Shown: in pieces, positions 1 to 7,162 of the stretch
Position numbering within the stretch: the stretch's first letter is position 1
How the letters are laid out: every line of letters begins with the position of its first letter
NCBI GenBank assembly: GCA_040768665.1
Contig: JAXGMN010000096.1
Location: 1-26,021 of the forward strand
Direction of reading: 5' to 3'
DNA from: JABWBD01 sp040768665
Lineage (GTDB): Bacteria > Planctomycetota > Planctomycetia > Pirellulales > Thermoguttaceae
DNA length: 26,021 bases
Made by a program: the position numbers and the translations under genes
The notes under the pieces: model-generated
The model's database searches: none
Told to the model about the DNA's origin: nothing
The model's input: the letters and a program-made list of their open reading frames with translations, nothing else

Positions 1-48
1 CCGAAGGCCCTGGCTCATTTTCCTTGTTATAGCAAAGGACGTACTCCC

Positions 49-984
49 ATGAATATGAAGACTTACGCACGATCTCCCGGGAAGGCAAAGCGAGCCTTCA
101 CGCTCGTCGAACTGCTGGTGGTGATTGCCATCATCGGCATCCTGATCGCCCTGTTGCTGCCGGCGGTGCAGGCGGCTCGCGAGGCGGCACGGCGCTCGCA
201 GTGCACGAACAACCTCAAGCAACTTGCACTGGCACTGCACAACTATCATGACACTTATCAGTGCTTTCCGCCGGGCGGCTGGAGCTCCCGGAATCAGCTC
301 GGCTGGACGGTGCACATTCTGCCGTACATCGAACAGCAACCGCTGTATGACCAGTTCAACCAGAGCGCCGGCACCGGTTACGGCGCGAATAACGGCCCGA
401 CGGTCAATCGCGTCGACGCGTTCCTTTGTCCGAGCGGTCGGAAGATCTACGGTTCGGAGACCGTTGGTACCCAACAGACCTATGCAACGCACTATTACGG
501 CGTCATGGGGCCTCAGGGCATCAACCCGGTGACCAGCGCGGTTTACGGGGGGCCGAACGACAACGTGAGTGCCGGCTCGAATCATCATGGTGGTTTCGCG
601 AACCAGGGAATCCTCTATGCGAACAGTTGGATTCGCATGGCCGAAATCCTGGATGGCACCTCGAACACCTTCATTGTCGGCGAGATCTCGTGGGAAGACG
701 CGAACTGCTACCGCGCCTGGCATCGTGGGGTCAGCAGCTACACCTCGTCGACCGGCCAAGGCGCAAGCGGAACGGCCAAGAACATCGAGTATGGCATCAA
801 TCTGATCCGCTACAACGGCAGCAACAACTTCAACGATGTGAGCATGGGGAGCATGCACCCGGGCGGAACGCATTTCGGGATCGCCGACGGCTCGGTCCGC
901 TTCATTTCCGAAACGGTCGACATGACTTTGTATCTGTCGGCGGCCAGCCGCAACGGGAAGGAACCGAAAACGGCGATTGAATAG
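49..984 (+). CDS. DUF1559 pseudopilin-like protein (type B)
   Basis: This 311-residue protein belongs to the DUF1559 family of planctomycete type IV pilin-like proteins. It starts with a positively charged leader and a prepilin peptidase site: KRA, then FTLVELLVV, a hydrophobic helix at about residues 17-40. Cleavage would fall between A and F; the usual residue before F is G. The middle part is the DUF1559 domain. The C-terminus has an H-X9-DG motif (MHPGG at about 269-273, then ADGSVRF). AAGGA about 10 bases upstream supports the ATG at 49. It closely resembles the genes at 2447 and 4810, so it is the first of three type B copies. It is probably membrane-anchored and exported. The family's exact role is unknown; a pseudopilin or surface function is inferred from the signal. 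Confidence 0.93.
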   Translation: MNMKTYARSPGKAKRAFTLVELLVVIAIIGILIALLLPAVQAAREAARRSQCTNNLKQLALALHNYHDTYQCFPPGGWSSRNQLGWTVHILPYIEQQPLYDQFNQSAGTGYGANNGPTVNRVDAFLCPSGRKIYGSETVGTQQTYATHYYGVMGPQGINPVTSAVYGGPNDNVSAGSNHHGGFANQGILYANSWIRMAEILDGTSNTFIVGEISWEDANCYRAWHRGVSSYTSSTGQGASGTAKNIEYGINLIRYNGSNNFNDVSMGSMHPGGTHFGIADGSVRFISETVDMTLYLSAASRNGKEPKTAIE

Positions 985-1390
985 CCTGAGCGTCGCCCTT
1001 TGGCGATTCCATCGCTCACCGCCGTTGCGCGTCGGGGCATGGACAGTTGCGAGCCTATCCAGAACCTCGTCGTAGGACCGCCTTTCGCGGCTGTTACGAG
1101 GTTGTGAGATAGGCTCTCATTCTTTTGCGCCCACGGCCAGTTACTACAAAAGGCGGAGCTTGGCCGAGAGCTCAGGGGAATCCGGCAGTTCTCCCGGTCA
1201 CTATGGGCCGGAATCACTTAGCTCTTTGGTGCAGAGCTGCTCTGTCTCGCGCGACAAAGCCGCCGAAATTGGTTGCTACATCGGTTCGCATGCGGTAAGA
1301 TGACGGGTTCTGTCCCCGGTTGCGGTAGCAGGGGAGGTGTTCGGTTAGGGCGGACTCTCTTTTTTCGTTTTATTGCAGGAGGGAGACGCT
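985..1390 (+). other. Intergenic region with hairpin and candidate promoter
   Basis: No gene is seen here. The stretch holds the hairpin at 1051-1116. Further on is a block at about 1263-1335 that is conserved before the intact type A gene at about 3618-3690 (TTGGTTGC, then about 20 bases, then GGTAAGATG or GTTAGGATG), which may be a promoter. A purine-rich ribosome site (AGGAGGGAG at about 1377-1385) precedes the broken gene at 1391. The conservation may only reflect the recent duplication, so the promoter call is weak. Confidence 0.4.
1051..1116. repeat. Palindromic element, family ending in GAGCCTATC
   Basis: GAGCCTATC (1051-1059) pairs with GATAGGCTC (1108-1116), and AACCTCGT (1063-1070) pairs with ACGAGGTT (1096-1103). 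The loop is about 25 bases. Related hairpins are at 3408-3471 and 21883-21983. It could end transcription of the gene before it, but there is no T-run; a dispersed palindromic repeat fits better. Confidence 0.7.
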
Positions 1391-2416
1391 ATGCTCGTTC
1401 AGCATAGGCGGCTTTACGCTGGTGGAACTGCTGGTTGTCATTGCGATTATCGGAATTCTGATCGCTCTGTTATTGCCGACGTGCAGGCGGCGGCGTGAAG
1501 GCGAGCAGCGATCGCAGTGCTCAGGCAATCTCAAACAGTTGGGCTGGCGGCTACCCAATTACCACGACGTTCACAAGGTGTTTCCGCCCGCCATTCTCGG
1601 CAACGGGCAAATGGCAACACGGCCAATCTCTGCCGGCTACGTCACGGGAAACGTCGAACACGTCGAGCTGGGCCCTGCTTCTTCCGTTTTCGACGGCAAA
1701 CCGCCTACGACAAGTACAACTTCAACGTTTGCTCCAGCTCGACACGGTGAGCGGAGACGGCGATTCGTGCGTCGAAGTTCGAACGTCATTGGCGACGATA
1801 CGATGAATTACGACGTCTACAGCATGCGGTATACCGTGCTGGAGTGCCCTTCGGCCGACACAATCGGCAAGACAAGGACCGTGGCTACGGGCAACTACCG
1901 AATGCAGAGGGCCTACCGCACGAACTACTTCTTCTCGACCGGCGCCTTCGACGAGAGATACAATACGCCATACGAGCGGAGGCTTCGACTCAGCACCGAC
2001 ATTCGCTTGGGCGTGTTCGGAAACGAAGGGGCGGCTCGGATCGAGGACATCCTCGACGGGACCAGCAACGTGATTGCGATCGGCGAGTCGGTCGGCGGGG
2101 ACCACAAGGTGAGCGCCGACTGGGGACCGTGGGGTCTCTGCGGCACCCGCACGTGCTGCCACGGCCAAGTGAACAGCAGTGGAACTTCCACGATTTCGTT
2201 CAGTGCGGCCAATGTTCGCGATTTCCATATCAATTCGGCCTACCAGAACGACGCGCTTGGAAGGACCTTTGCCCGAACGTTCAACAGCCTCCATCCCGGG
2301 GGAGCGCAGTTCGTCTTTGCCGACGGCTCCACGCACTTCCTCCAGTGAGACGATGGACTACGGCACCCTGTGCCGTCTGGCGCATCGCGGACAAACAGCC
2401 GGTCGGCGAGTTCTAA
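1391..2416 (+). pseudogene. Broken type A DUF1559 pseudopilin gene
   Basis: This is the damaged counterpart of the intact gene at 3750-4778. The ATG at 1391 matches that gene's start (atgctcgttcagcatagg), but two bases are missing before the FTLVEL codons, so the leader and helix are out of frame. Between the helix and the SQC motif a second pair of indels shifts the frame and restores it: the expected AVQAAREAARRSQ reads TCRRRREGEQRSQ, with length kept. The body then stays open (LECPSADTIGK, CGTRTCCHG, HPGGAQFVFADGSTHFL). One extra C at about 2345 brings an early stop at 2346-2348. The last codons (PVGEF, stop at 2414) need a further shift. It is a real pseudogene or a poorly corrected assembly segment. 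Confidence 0.8.
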
Positions 2417-2446
2417 TTCCACGCATTTAACGAAGGAGTCCTTCGA

Positions 2447-3352
2447 ATGAATACCGAGAATATCAGGCAGGGCACCCAGTCCTGCAAAGGCGTCTCAGGT
2501 TTTACGCTCATGAGTTGCTGGTGGTGATCGCTATTATCGGCATCCTGATTGCCCTGTTGCTGCCGGCAGTGCAGGCGGCCGCGAGGCGGCAAGACGGTCG
2601 CAGTGCTCCAACAATCTCAAGCAGATGCGGGCGCGGCGGCTGCACAACTATCACGACACGTACTGATCGTTTCCGCCGGGGGCAAGTTGCTCGTCAACTC
2701 GGTTGGACGGTGCACGTGCTGCCGTACATCGAACAGCAACCGCTATACGACAAGTTCAATCTGAACGCCACCGGGTATGCGGCGAACAACGCGTGATCGC
2801 TGAATCGCGTCGAGAAGCTTCCTGCCCCGAGTGGAAGCACTATGGCGACGTGGCGATCGGCGGTCAGCAGACGTACACCACGCACTACTACGGCATTTGG
2901 GTGGGCGTATCAGCGGTGACCAACGCGGATTACAGTGGAACGGTCGACAATACGAAACAACGACATGGCGGTTATGGAACCCAGGAATTCTCGGCCGGAA
3001 CAGTTGGACTCGTATCGCCGAGATTCTCGATGGCACGTCGAACACGTTCAGTGTGGGCGAACTTTCTTGGGAAAACGCCAACTGCTATCGGCCGTGGCAC
3101 CGGGGAGGAGGTGGCAACGGGAGCACTTCGCCAATGGCCTCCGCCAAGAATCTCGATTACGGGATCGGCATTATGCCCTACCAAAATGGAAACACATTCA
3201 ACGACGTGAGCATGGGAAGCATGCACCCAGGCGGGACGCACTTCGGGATCGCCGACGGTTCGGTCCGTTTTATTTCCGAAACGGTCGACATGACCTTGTA
3301 TTTGTCGGCGGGCAGCCGCAACGGGAAGGAACCGAAGACCGCCATCGAATAG
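2447..3352 (+). pseudogene. Broken type B DUF1559 pseudopilin gene
   Basis: This is the damaged counterpart of the type B genes at 49 and 4810. The ATG at 2447 follows a good ribosome site (GAAGGAG) 31 bases after the broken type A gene. Single-base losses occur at the prepilin site (at about 2510), in the region after the helix (about 2580-2640), near a premature stop at about 2794, and at several points up to about 3030. The C-terminal part from about 2990 is open again: SWTRIAEILDGTSNTFSVGE, then MHPGGTHFGIADGSVRF, ending at 3352. All domains of the family are recognisable across frames. At least six indels in 900 bases make translation of a working protein unlikely if the sequence is right. 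Confidence 0.8.
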
Positions 3353-3749
3353 GTTGAGCATTGGCTTTGGCGACGACAGGACGCGTCGGCGCGTGGACAA
3401 TTCTGAGAGCCTATCCAAAGCCTCGCTCAAGGACAGTCTTCCCTGGCTGTTGCGAGGTTGTTGGGTAGGCTTTTCGTTCGTTCTCCCCACGGTCAGTTAC
3501 TACAAGCGGCGCATCGTTACCAAAGTCTATGGGCTCTCCGCGATTCCTGTAACCGCTATGGGGCAAGACTGCATGGCACTTCAGAGCCATTTTGCTCCGA
3601 TTTGTGTGACGTAGCCGCCGAAGTTGGTTGCGGCACCGGTTGGCATGGGTTAGGATGGGGGCGTTCCGTCTGCGTTTGCAGTAGCACTGGGGGGTGCTCG
3701 GTATGGGACCGGATCTCTTTTCTCAATTCTTTTCACGGGAGGAGATGCT
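3353..3749 (+). other. Intergenic region before the intact type A gene
   Basis: No gene is seen. The stretch parallels 985-1390. It holds the hairpin at 3408-3471, a possible promoter block at about 3618-3690 shared with the upstream copy, and a strong ribosome site (GGGAGGAG, 3737-3744) for the ATG at 3750. Confidence 0.4.
3408..3471. repeat. Palindromic element, second copy of the AGCCTATCC family
   Basis: AGCCTATCC (3408-3416) faces GGGTAGGCT (3463-3471), with one G:T wobble, and CCTCGC (3421-3426) pairs with GCGAGG (3452-3457). It sits at the same place after the B gene as the hairpin at 1051. The arms differ from that copy in places yet remain pairable. Confidence 0.65.
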
Positions 3750-4778
3750 ATGCACGCTCAGCATAGGCGCGGCTTCACGCTGGTGGAGTTGCTGGTTGTC
3801 ATCGCGATCATCGGAATTCTGATCGCTCTGTTGTTGCCCGCCGTCCAGGCGGCTCGCGAAGCGGCGAGACGCTCGCAATGCTCCAACAACCTGAAGCAGA
3901 TGGGGTTGGCGCTGCACAACTATCACGACACGCACAAGGTTTTTCCGCCGGCCAAGTTGAACAATGGGCAGATGACGACGGCGCATTGCCAATACGTGGC
4001 GGGAGGCGTGAAGAATGTGACGGGGTGGGCGTTGCTTCTGCCGTTTTTTGAACAGCAGGCGGCGTACGACAAGTACAACTTCAATGTGTGCTCGAGTATG
4101 GCCATCTACTCGACCTCCTGCTTTGCGGGTGAGACCCCCATTGGCGACGACATGATGAATCACCCGGTGTACAGTATGCGCTATTCCGTATTGGAATGCC
4201 CGTCCGCCGACACCATTGGAAAGAAGCGATCGGTAAGCCCCGGCGTGGTGGCCGACTACAGCATGCGTGACGCGTACCGCACGAACTACTTCTTCTCCAC
4301 GGGGACTTACAATGACAGCAGCGGCAATTGGAACCGCATCGTGCGAAACAGCACCGACATTCGCGCCGGCGTATTCGGCAACGACGGTGCGGCGCGCATC
4401 GAGGACATCATCGACGGTACGAGCAACGTTCTCGCCATTGGGGAATCCGTAGGCGGCGACCACAAGACGAGCGCCAATTACGGGCCCTGGGGCCTCTGTG
4501 GAACACGCACGTGTTGCCACGGCACGATCTACAGCAGCAGCGCTTCAAAGCCGATCACATTTACGGCGACCCATGTGCGCGACTACCACATCAACTCCGC
4601 CTATCAAAACGATAGCTTAGGAAGAAGTTGGGCGTGGATTTTTAACAGCCTCCATCCCGGGGGCGCCCAATTTGTATTTGCGGATGGTTCGACCCACTTC
4701 CTCAGCGAGACGATGGACTACCTGACTCTTTGTCGACTCGCTTACATCGGCGACGGCGAGCCCGTCGGGCAGTTCTAG
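3750..4778 (+). CDS. DUF1559 pseudopilin-like protein (type A)
   Basis: This 342-residue protein is the intact type A member of the pair. It has a very short leader, MHAQHRRG, then FTLVELLVVIAIIGILIAL, so prepilin peptidase would cut between G8 and F9. Family features follow: SQCSNNLKQ, NYHDTHKVFPP, a variable middle, DGTSNVLAIGESVGGDHK, a CGTRTCCHG segment with adjacent cysteines not found in type B, and H-X9-DG at LHPGGAQFVFADGSTHFL. The ATG has the ribosome site GGGAGGAG 5 bases upstream. The type B gene starts 31 bases after its stop, so the two are probably one operon. A and B may form a heteromeric surface or secretion structure; that is inference. Confidence 0.93.
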   Translation: MHAQHRRGFTLVELLVVIAIIGILIALLLPAVQAAREAARRSQCSNNLKQMGLALHNYHDTHKVFPPAKLNNGQMTTAHCQYVAGGVKNVTGWALLLPFFEQQAAYDKYNFNVCSSMAIYSTSCFAGETPIGDDMMNHPVYSMRYSVLECPSADTIGKKRSVSPGVVADYSMRDAYRTNYFFSTGTYNDSSGNWNRIVRNSTDIRAGVFGNDGAARIEDIIDGTSNVLAIGESVGGDHKTSANYGPWGLCGTRTCCHGTIYSSSASKPITFTATHVRDYHINSAYQNDSLGRSWAWIFNSLHPGGAQFVFADGSTHFLSETMDYLTLCRLAYIGDGEPVGQF

Positions 4779-4809
4779 TCACATGCATCTTCGCGAAGGA
4801 GTCATTCGA

Positions 4810-5721
4810 ATGAATAGCGACAATACCAAGTGGCGCAGTCCTGCAAATCAAGGCTTCACGCTTGTTGAGTTGTTGGTGGTGATTGCCATCATCGGGATCT
4901 TGATCGCGCTGCTGCTGCCGGCGGTGCAGGCGGCCCGCGAGGCGGCACGGCGGTCGCAGTGCTCGAACAATCTCAAGCAGATCGGGCTGGCACTGCAGAA
5001 TTATCACGATGTGCACCTCTGTTTCCCGCCGGCCAGTTTCAGTTCCACCTTGAGCAATCAACTCGGCTGGACGGTGTATGTTTTGCCGTACATGGAACAG
5101 CAGCCGCTGTATGATCAGTTTGATCAGCGTATTCGCGGGTACACCGCGCAGAATGCCGTTGCTCTCAATCGAGTGGAGACTTATCTCTGCCCGAGCAGCC
5201 GAAAGATCTACTCGACCGGCGAAAACGCCGGCACCCCGGCGATGCCGTGTTATGCGACGCACTACTTTGGTCTCCTGGGCCCGCAGGGAATCAATCCCGT
5301 CACTGGGTCCGCGTACGGCGGTGCGAACGACAATACGGTGGCGCACGGCGGGTACGCAAACCAGGGTATTATGTTCTCCAACAGTTGGATCCGCATCGCG
5401 GAAATCCTGGACGGCACTTCCAACACCTTTATTGTCGGCGAGCTCTCCTGGGAAGACGCAGCCGCCTTTCGGGCGTGGCACCGGGGAATCAACGGTACCA
5501 CAAGCGGCACGTCCAAGAACGTGGAGTATGCCATCAACCTCATACCGTACCAAGGGGGCCTCAACTTCAACGACGTGAGCATGGGCAGCATGCATCCCGG
5601 CGGCACGCACTTTGCAATCTCCGACGGCTCCGTCCGCTTCATCTCGGAGACGATCGACATGGCGTTGTACCTGGCGGCGGTCAGCCGCAACGGCAAGGAA
5701 ACGAAGACGGCGATCGAATAA
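4810..5721 (+). CDS. DUF1559 pseudopilin-like protein (type B)
   Basis: This 303-residue protein is the third type B copy. The leader MNSDNTKWRSPANQG ends at a standard G/F prepilin cleavage site before FTLVELLVV. The DUF1559 body includes NQLGWTVYVLPYMEQQPLYD, an LCPSSRKIY segment, DGTSNTFIVGELSWED, and H-X9-DG (MHPGGTHFAISDGSVRF) near the C-terminus. The ATG at 4810 was chosen over the in-frame ATG at 4783 because GAAGGAG lies 9 bases before it and because the leader then matches the copy at 2447. It follows the type A gene by 31 bases and is probably co-transcribed. The 3' end of a similar gene recurs as a relic at 8192-8239. Confidence 0.93.
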   Translation: MNSDNTKWRSPANQGFTLVELLVVIAIIGILIALLLPAVQAAREAARRSQCSNNLKQIGLALQNYHDVHLCFPPASFSSTLSNQLGWTVYVLPYMEQQPLYDQFDQRIRGYTAQNAVALNRVETYLCPSSRKIYSTGENAGTPAMPCYATHYFGLLGPQGINPVTGSAYGGANDNTVAHGGYANQGIMFSNSWIRIAEILDGTSNTFIVGELSWEDAAAFRAWHRGINGTTSGTSKNVEYAINLIPYQGGLNFNDVSMGSMHPGGTHFAISDGSVRFISETIDMALYLAAVSRNGKETKTAIE

Positions 5722-5730
5722 GCGTTCCGA

Positions 5731-5751
5731 CACCTCCAACACGGAGAGGTG
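5731..5751 (+). terminator. Short hairpin after the pseudopilin pair
   Basis: CACCTC (5731-5736) pairs with GAGGTG (5746-5751) around a 9-base loop, starting 10 bases after the stop codon. There is no T-run, so termination is only possible. The same hairpin recurs at about 8249-8269 in the duplicated block. Confidence 0.35.
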
Positions 5752-5791
5752 ATTATGGCCGTTGGCCAAATGGAATGTTATTGACCTCAAA

Positions 5792-5836
5792 CCTGGGGTT
5801 CGGCCGATGTCGCAGCGACAAGGGCAGAACCCCAGG
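5792..5836. repeat. Single ancestral-type unit of the hairpin repeat
   Basis: CCTGGGGTTC (5792-5801) pairs with GAACCCCAGG (5827-5836). Inside it TGTCGC pairs with GCGACA across a single A. The next bases (gctacggtgagaagaggcc and GGCCTTCGGCC) complete one unit of the repeat that is expanded at 8341-9070. Confidence 0.7.
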
Positions 5837-5884
5837 CTACGGTGAGAAGAGGCCTTCGGCCAAGCCATCCCCTTGCCGATCTCG

Positions 5885-5980
5885 TGTTGAAGTGATCGGT
5901 GTCGAGGATGATCCTACTTCGCTTCCGACTCGGGCAGCCACTGGATCCTCTTCGCGGATGCGGCGTGTTTCCCGATGGAG
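5885..5980 (-). pseudogene. Relic of a PIN toxin-antitoxin junction (copy 1)
   Basis: On the minus strand the 3' end of the antitoxin gene (codons for LHRETRRIREEDPVAARVGS) is followed by the 5' codons of the toxin: ILDTDHFN, the conserved N-terminus of a VapC-like PIN domain with its first acidic residue. The toxin start codon has changed to AGG and the antitoxin stop is lost, so the frame runs on. Both genes are cut off, the toxin by the repeat unit and the antitoxin by the sequence upstream of codon L. Homologous pieces are at 6330-6744 and 9072-9167. Confidence 0.7.
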
Positions 5981-6026
5981 CGATGGACTATTGGTCGTCG
6001 AATTCTCCCTTTCACTTTCCGATTCG

Positions 6027-6108
6027 ATCCGTGCCCCGGCTTTGCCATCCGTGCTACTTTGTCCTCGAGTTGTTCTGATAGCACGGATGGCAAGGCCGGG
6101 GCACGGAT
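6027..6108. repeat. Long near-perfect hairpin, 30-bp arms
   Basis: The arms 6027-6056 and 6079-6108 are complementary over 30 bases with one mismatch (core GTGCCCCGGC / GCCGGGGCAC) and a 22-base loop. A copy with a small deletion is at 9212-9290. It resembles a non-autonomous palindromic element; no coding capacity is seen. Confidence 0.8.
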
Positions 6109-6172
6109 GAAGAAATCGGTGGAACAGAACCGGATGTCGAATCAGCCGATAGAACCGCTGAGTTTTCACCCA

Positions 6173-6327
6173 CCAGGAAATTTTGCGGCGCACCCGACAA
6201 TCGGCGGCATTGCTCATGGACGCAGGGCGGGCATACAATGCAGGTGCGCGACGGCCGGAGAAGCAGCTCCTCCGCCCGCCGGCCACGAAGATGATCCGCC
6301 GCACGGACAAAGAGATCTACGCCGGCC
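6173..6327 (+). pseudogene. Relic of the DUF4058 gene: promoter and leader fused to an internal piece
   Basis: Positions 6173-6284 match the promoter and leader of the intact DUF4058 gene (about 7027-7138), including TTGCTC (6210-6215) and TACAAT (6234-6239) at the same 18-base spacing. At about 6285 the match jumps to codons within that gene (7397-7442), which read KMIRRTDKEIYAG. About 260 bases covering the start codon are missing between them. At about 6328 the sequence changes to a toxin relic. This is a deletion-fusion product and not a working gene. Confidence 0.75.
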
Positions 6328-6329
6328 AA

Positions 6330-6535
6330 TCATCCTGTTTTTGTCCATAGCCAGTCCTCGACACGCAGGCCCGGGACCTGGTCAAAATCTCGGGCGTTTG
6401 CCGACAGCAAGGTTGCGCCATGCTCTAGCGCGATGCTGGCGATCTTGAGATCCAGGGTGCCAATCCGCACACGTTGTTGTCGCAACCCACGAAAGGTGGA
6501 GGCGGCACGCTCGCTGAAACGGAGAGGATGATCAT
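6330..6535 (-). pseudogene. PIN-domain toxin (VapC-like) with central deletion
   Basis: The toxin start ATG (6535-6533) overlaps the antitoxin stop as ATGA, the usual arrangement in toxin-antitoxin operons. The first codons read MIIL, after which the normal N-terminal part is missing. In another frame the C-terminal third is clear: RVRIGTLDLKIASIALEHGA, then TLLSANARDFDQVPGLRVEDW. This has the D..I...A..HGATL..N..DF..V pattern of PIN ribonucleases, with the late acidic residues. The central part of the domain and the reading frame are lost, so the toxin should be inactive. The stop is at 6330-6332. Confidence 0.8.
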
Positions 6536-6744
6536 GTTTCGCTTCCGACTCGGGCCGCCTCTCGATCCTCTTCGCGAATGCGGCGTGTTTCCCGATGGAG
6601 TTCTTCGATTTGCGGATCATCGGCGAACATGCCCACAACCTTCCGCCAGTCGTCTTTCGGCGGCCGGTCCTGCACCATTCTCAGCAGTTCCGCGTAGCGC
6701 GACTCAAGTGCCGCCACGCGGTCTTCCAAACTGGCTGTGCTCAT
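6532..6744 (-). CDS. Antitoxin of a PIN-type toxin-antitoxin pair
   Basis: This 70-residue protein begins MSTASLEDRVAALESRYAEL, an amphipathic helix that probably dimerises. It continues with a W-containing middle (KDDWRKVVGMFADDPQIEEL) and a charged tail rich in Arg and Glu that would wrap the toxin. This layout is typical of small antitoxins encoded just before VapC-like PIN toxins in planctomycetes and cyanobacteria. The ATG has GGAGAG 6 bases upstream and a consensus-like promoter at 6781-6811. Its stop overlaps the toxin start as ATGA, but the toxin is deleted, so this is an orphan antitoxin. It may still repress its own promoter or neutralise related toxins elsewhere. The exact antitoxin family is not certain. 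Confidence 0.72.
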   Translation of the reverse strand: MSTASLEDRVAALESRYAELLRMVQDRPPKDDWRKVVGMFADDPQIEELHRETRRIREEDREAARVGSET

Positions 6745-6780
6745 ACTATCTCTCCGAGAGGGCTCGCGTCGAACCCTACC

Positions 6781-6811
6781 ATTATACGATCGCTAGCCCG
6801 GGACGTGTCAA
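6781..6811 (-). promoter_or_regulatory. Promoter of the antitoxin gene
   Basis: On the minus strand TTGACA (6811-6806) is followed after 19 bases by TATAAT (6786-6781). Both boxes are perfect housekeeping-sigma consensus; the spacing is two bases longer than ideal. The antitoxin ATG lies about 37 bases downstream. Confidence 0.6.
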
Positions 6812-6880
6812 GCACCAGAGCTGGTCGATTCGGAATCAACCACGCGCAAGTGCCAAAAGGGTCGACCAGGCGGCGCGAGA

Positions 6881-7017
6881 GGGTCGGGAGTCTTTTTCCG
6901 TGTCGGCCACGGATAGCGTAGAGCGGAGAGTCCAGAGCCGAGAGCCAGACGCTGGAGTCTCTCTCTGGCTCTCGACACTCGACCCTCCGGCCGACACGGA
7001 AACAAGACGCCCGACCC
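6881..7017. repeat. Nested palindromic element
   Basis: Three nested inverted repeats share one centre: GGGTCGGG (6881-6888) with CCCGACCC (7010-7017), TTCCGTGTCGGCC (6896-6908) with GGCCGACACGGAA (6989-7001), and GAGAGCCAG with CTGGCTCTC at about 6940-6973. The whole 137-base stretch can fold on itself. No protein-coding signal is seen. Confidence 0.7.
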
Positions 7018-7062
7018 CGGCCTTGCCAGGAAATCTTGCCGCACACCCGACAAGCGGCGGTG

Positions 7063-7092
7063 TTGCTCGTGAACGCAGGGCGGGCATACAAT
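7063..7092 (+). promoter_or_regulatory. Promoter of the DUF4058 gene
   Basis: TTGCTC (7063-7068) and TACAAT (7087-7092) are 18 bases apart, about 70 bases before the ATG at 7163. The same two boxes and spacing occur in the duplicated pieces at 6210-6239 and 9394-9423, where the downstream gene is missing or truncated. Confidence 0.55.
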
Positions 7093-7162
7093 GCAGATAT
7101 GAGACGGCCGGAGAGGCAGCTCCTCCGCCTACCGGCCTCGCAATCGATTGGGAGACTGTGTT

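Larger units (their letters stand above)
985..5721 (+). repeat. Tandem duplication of a 2.36-kb A-B pseudopilin gene pair
   Basis: Two consecutive blocks share the same order: intergenic hairpin, promoter-like stretch, type A DUF1559 gene, about 30 bp spacer, type B DUF1559 gene. Equivalent points are 2359-2369 bases apart: A starts at 1391 and 3750, B starts at 2447 and 4810, and B stops at 984, 3352 and 5721. Similarity extends through the non-coding DNA after each B gene. The first pair is broken by indels and the second is intact. Confidence 0.85.
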
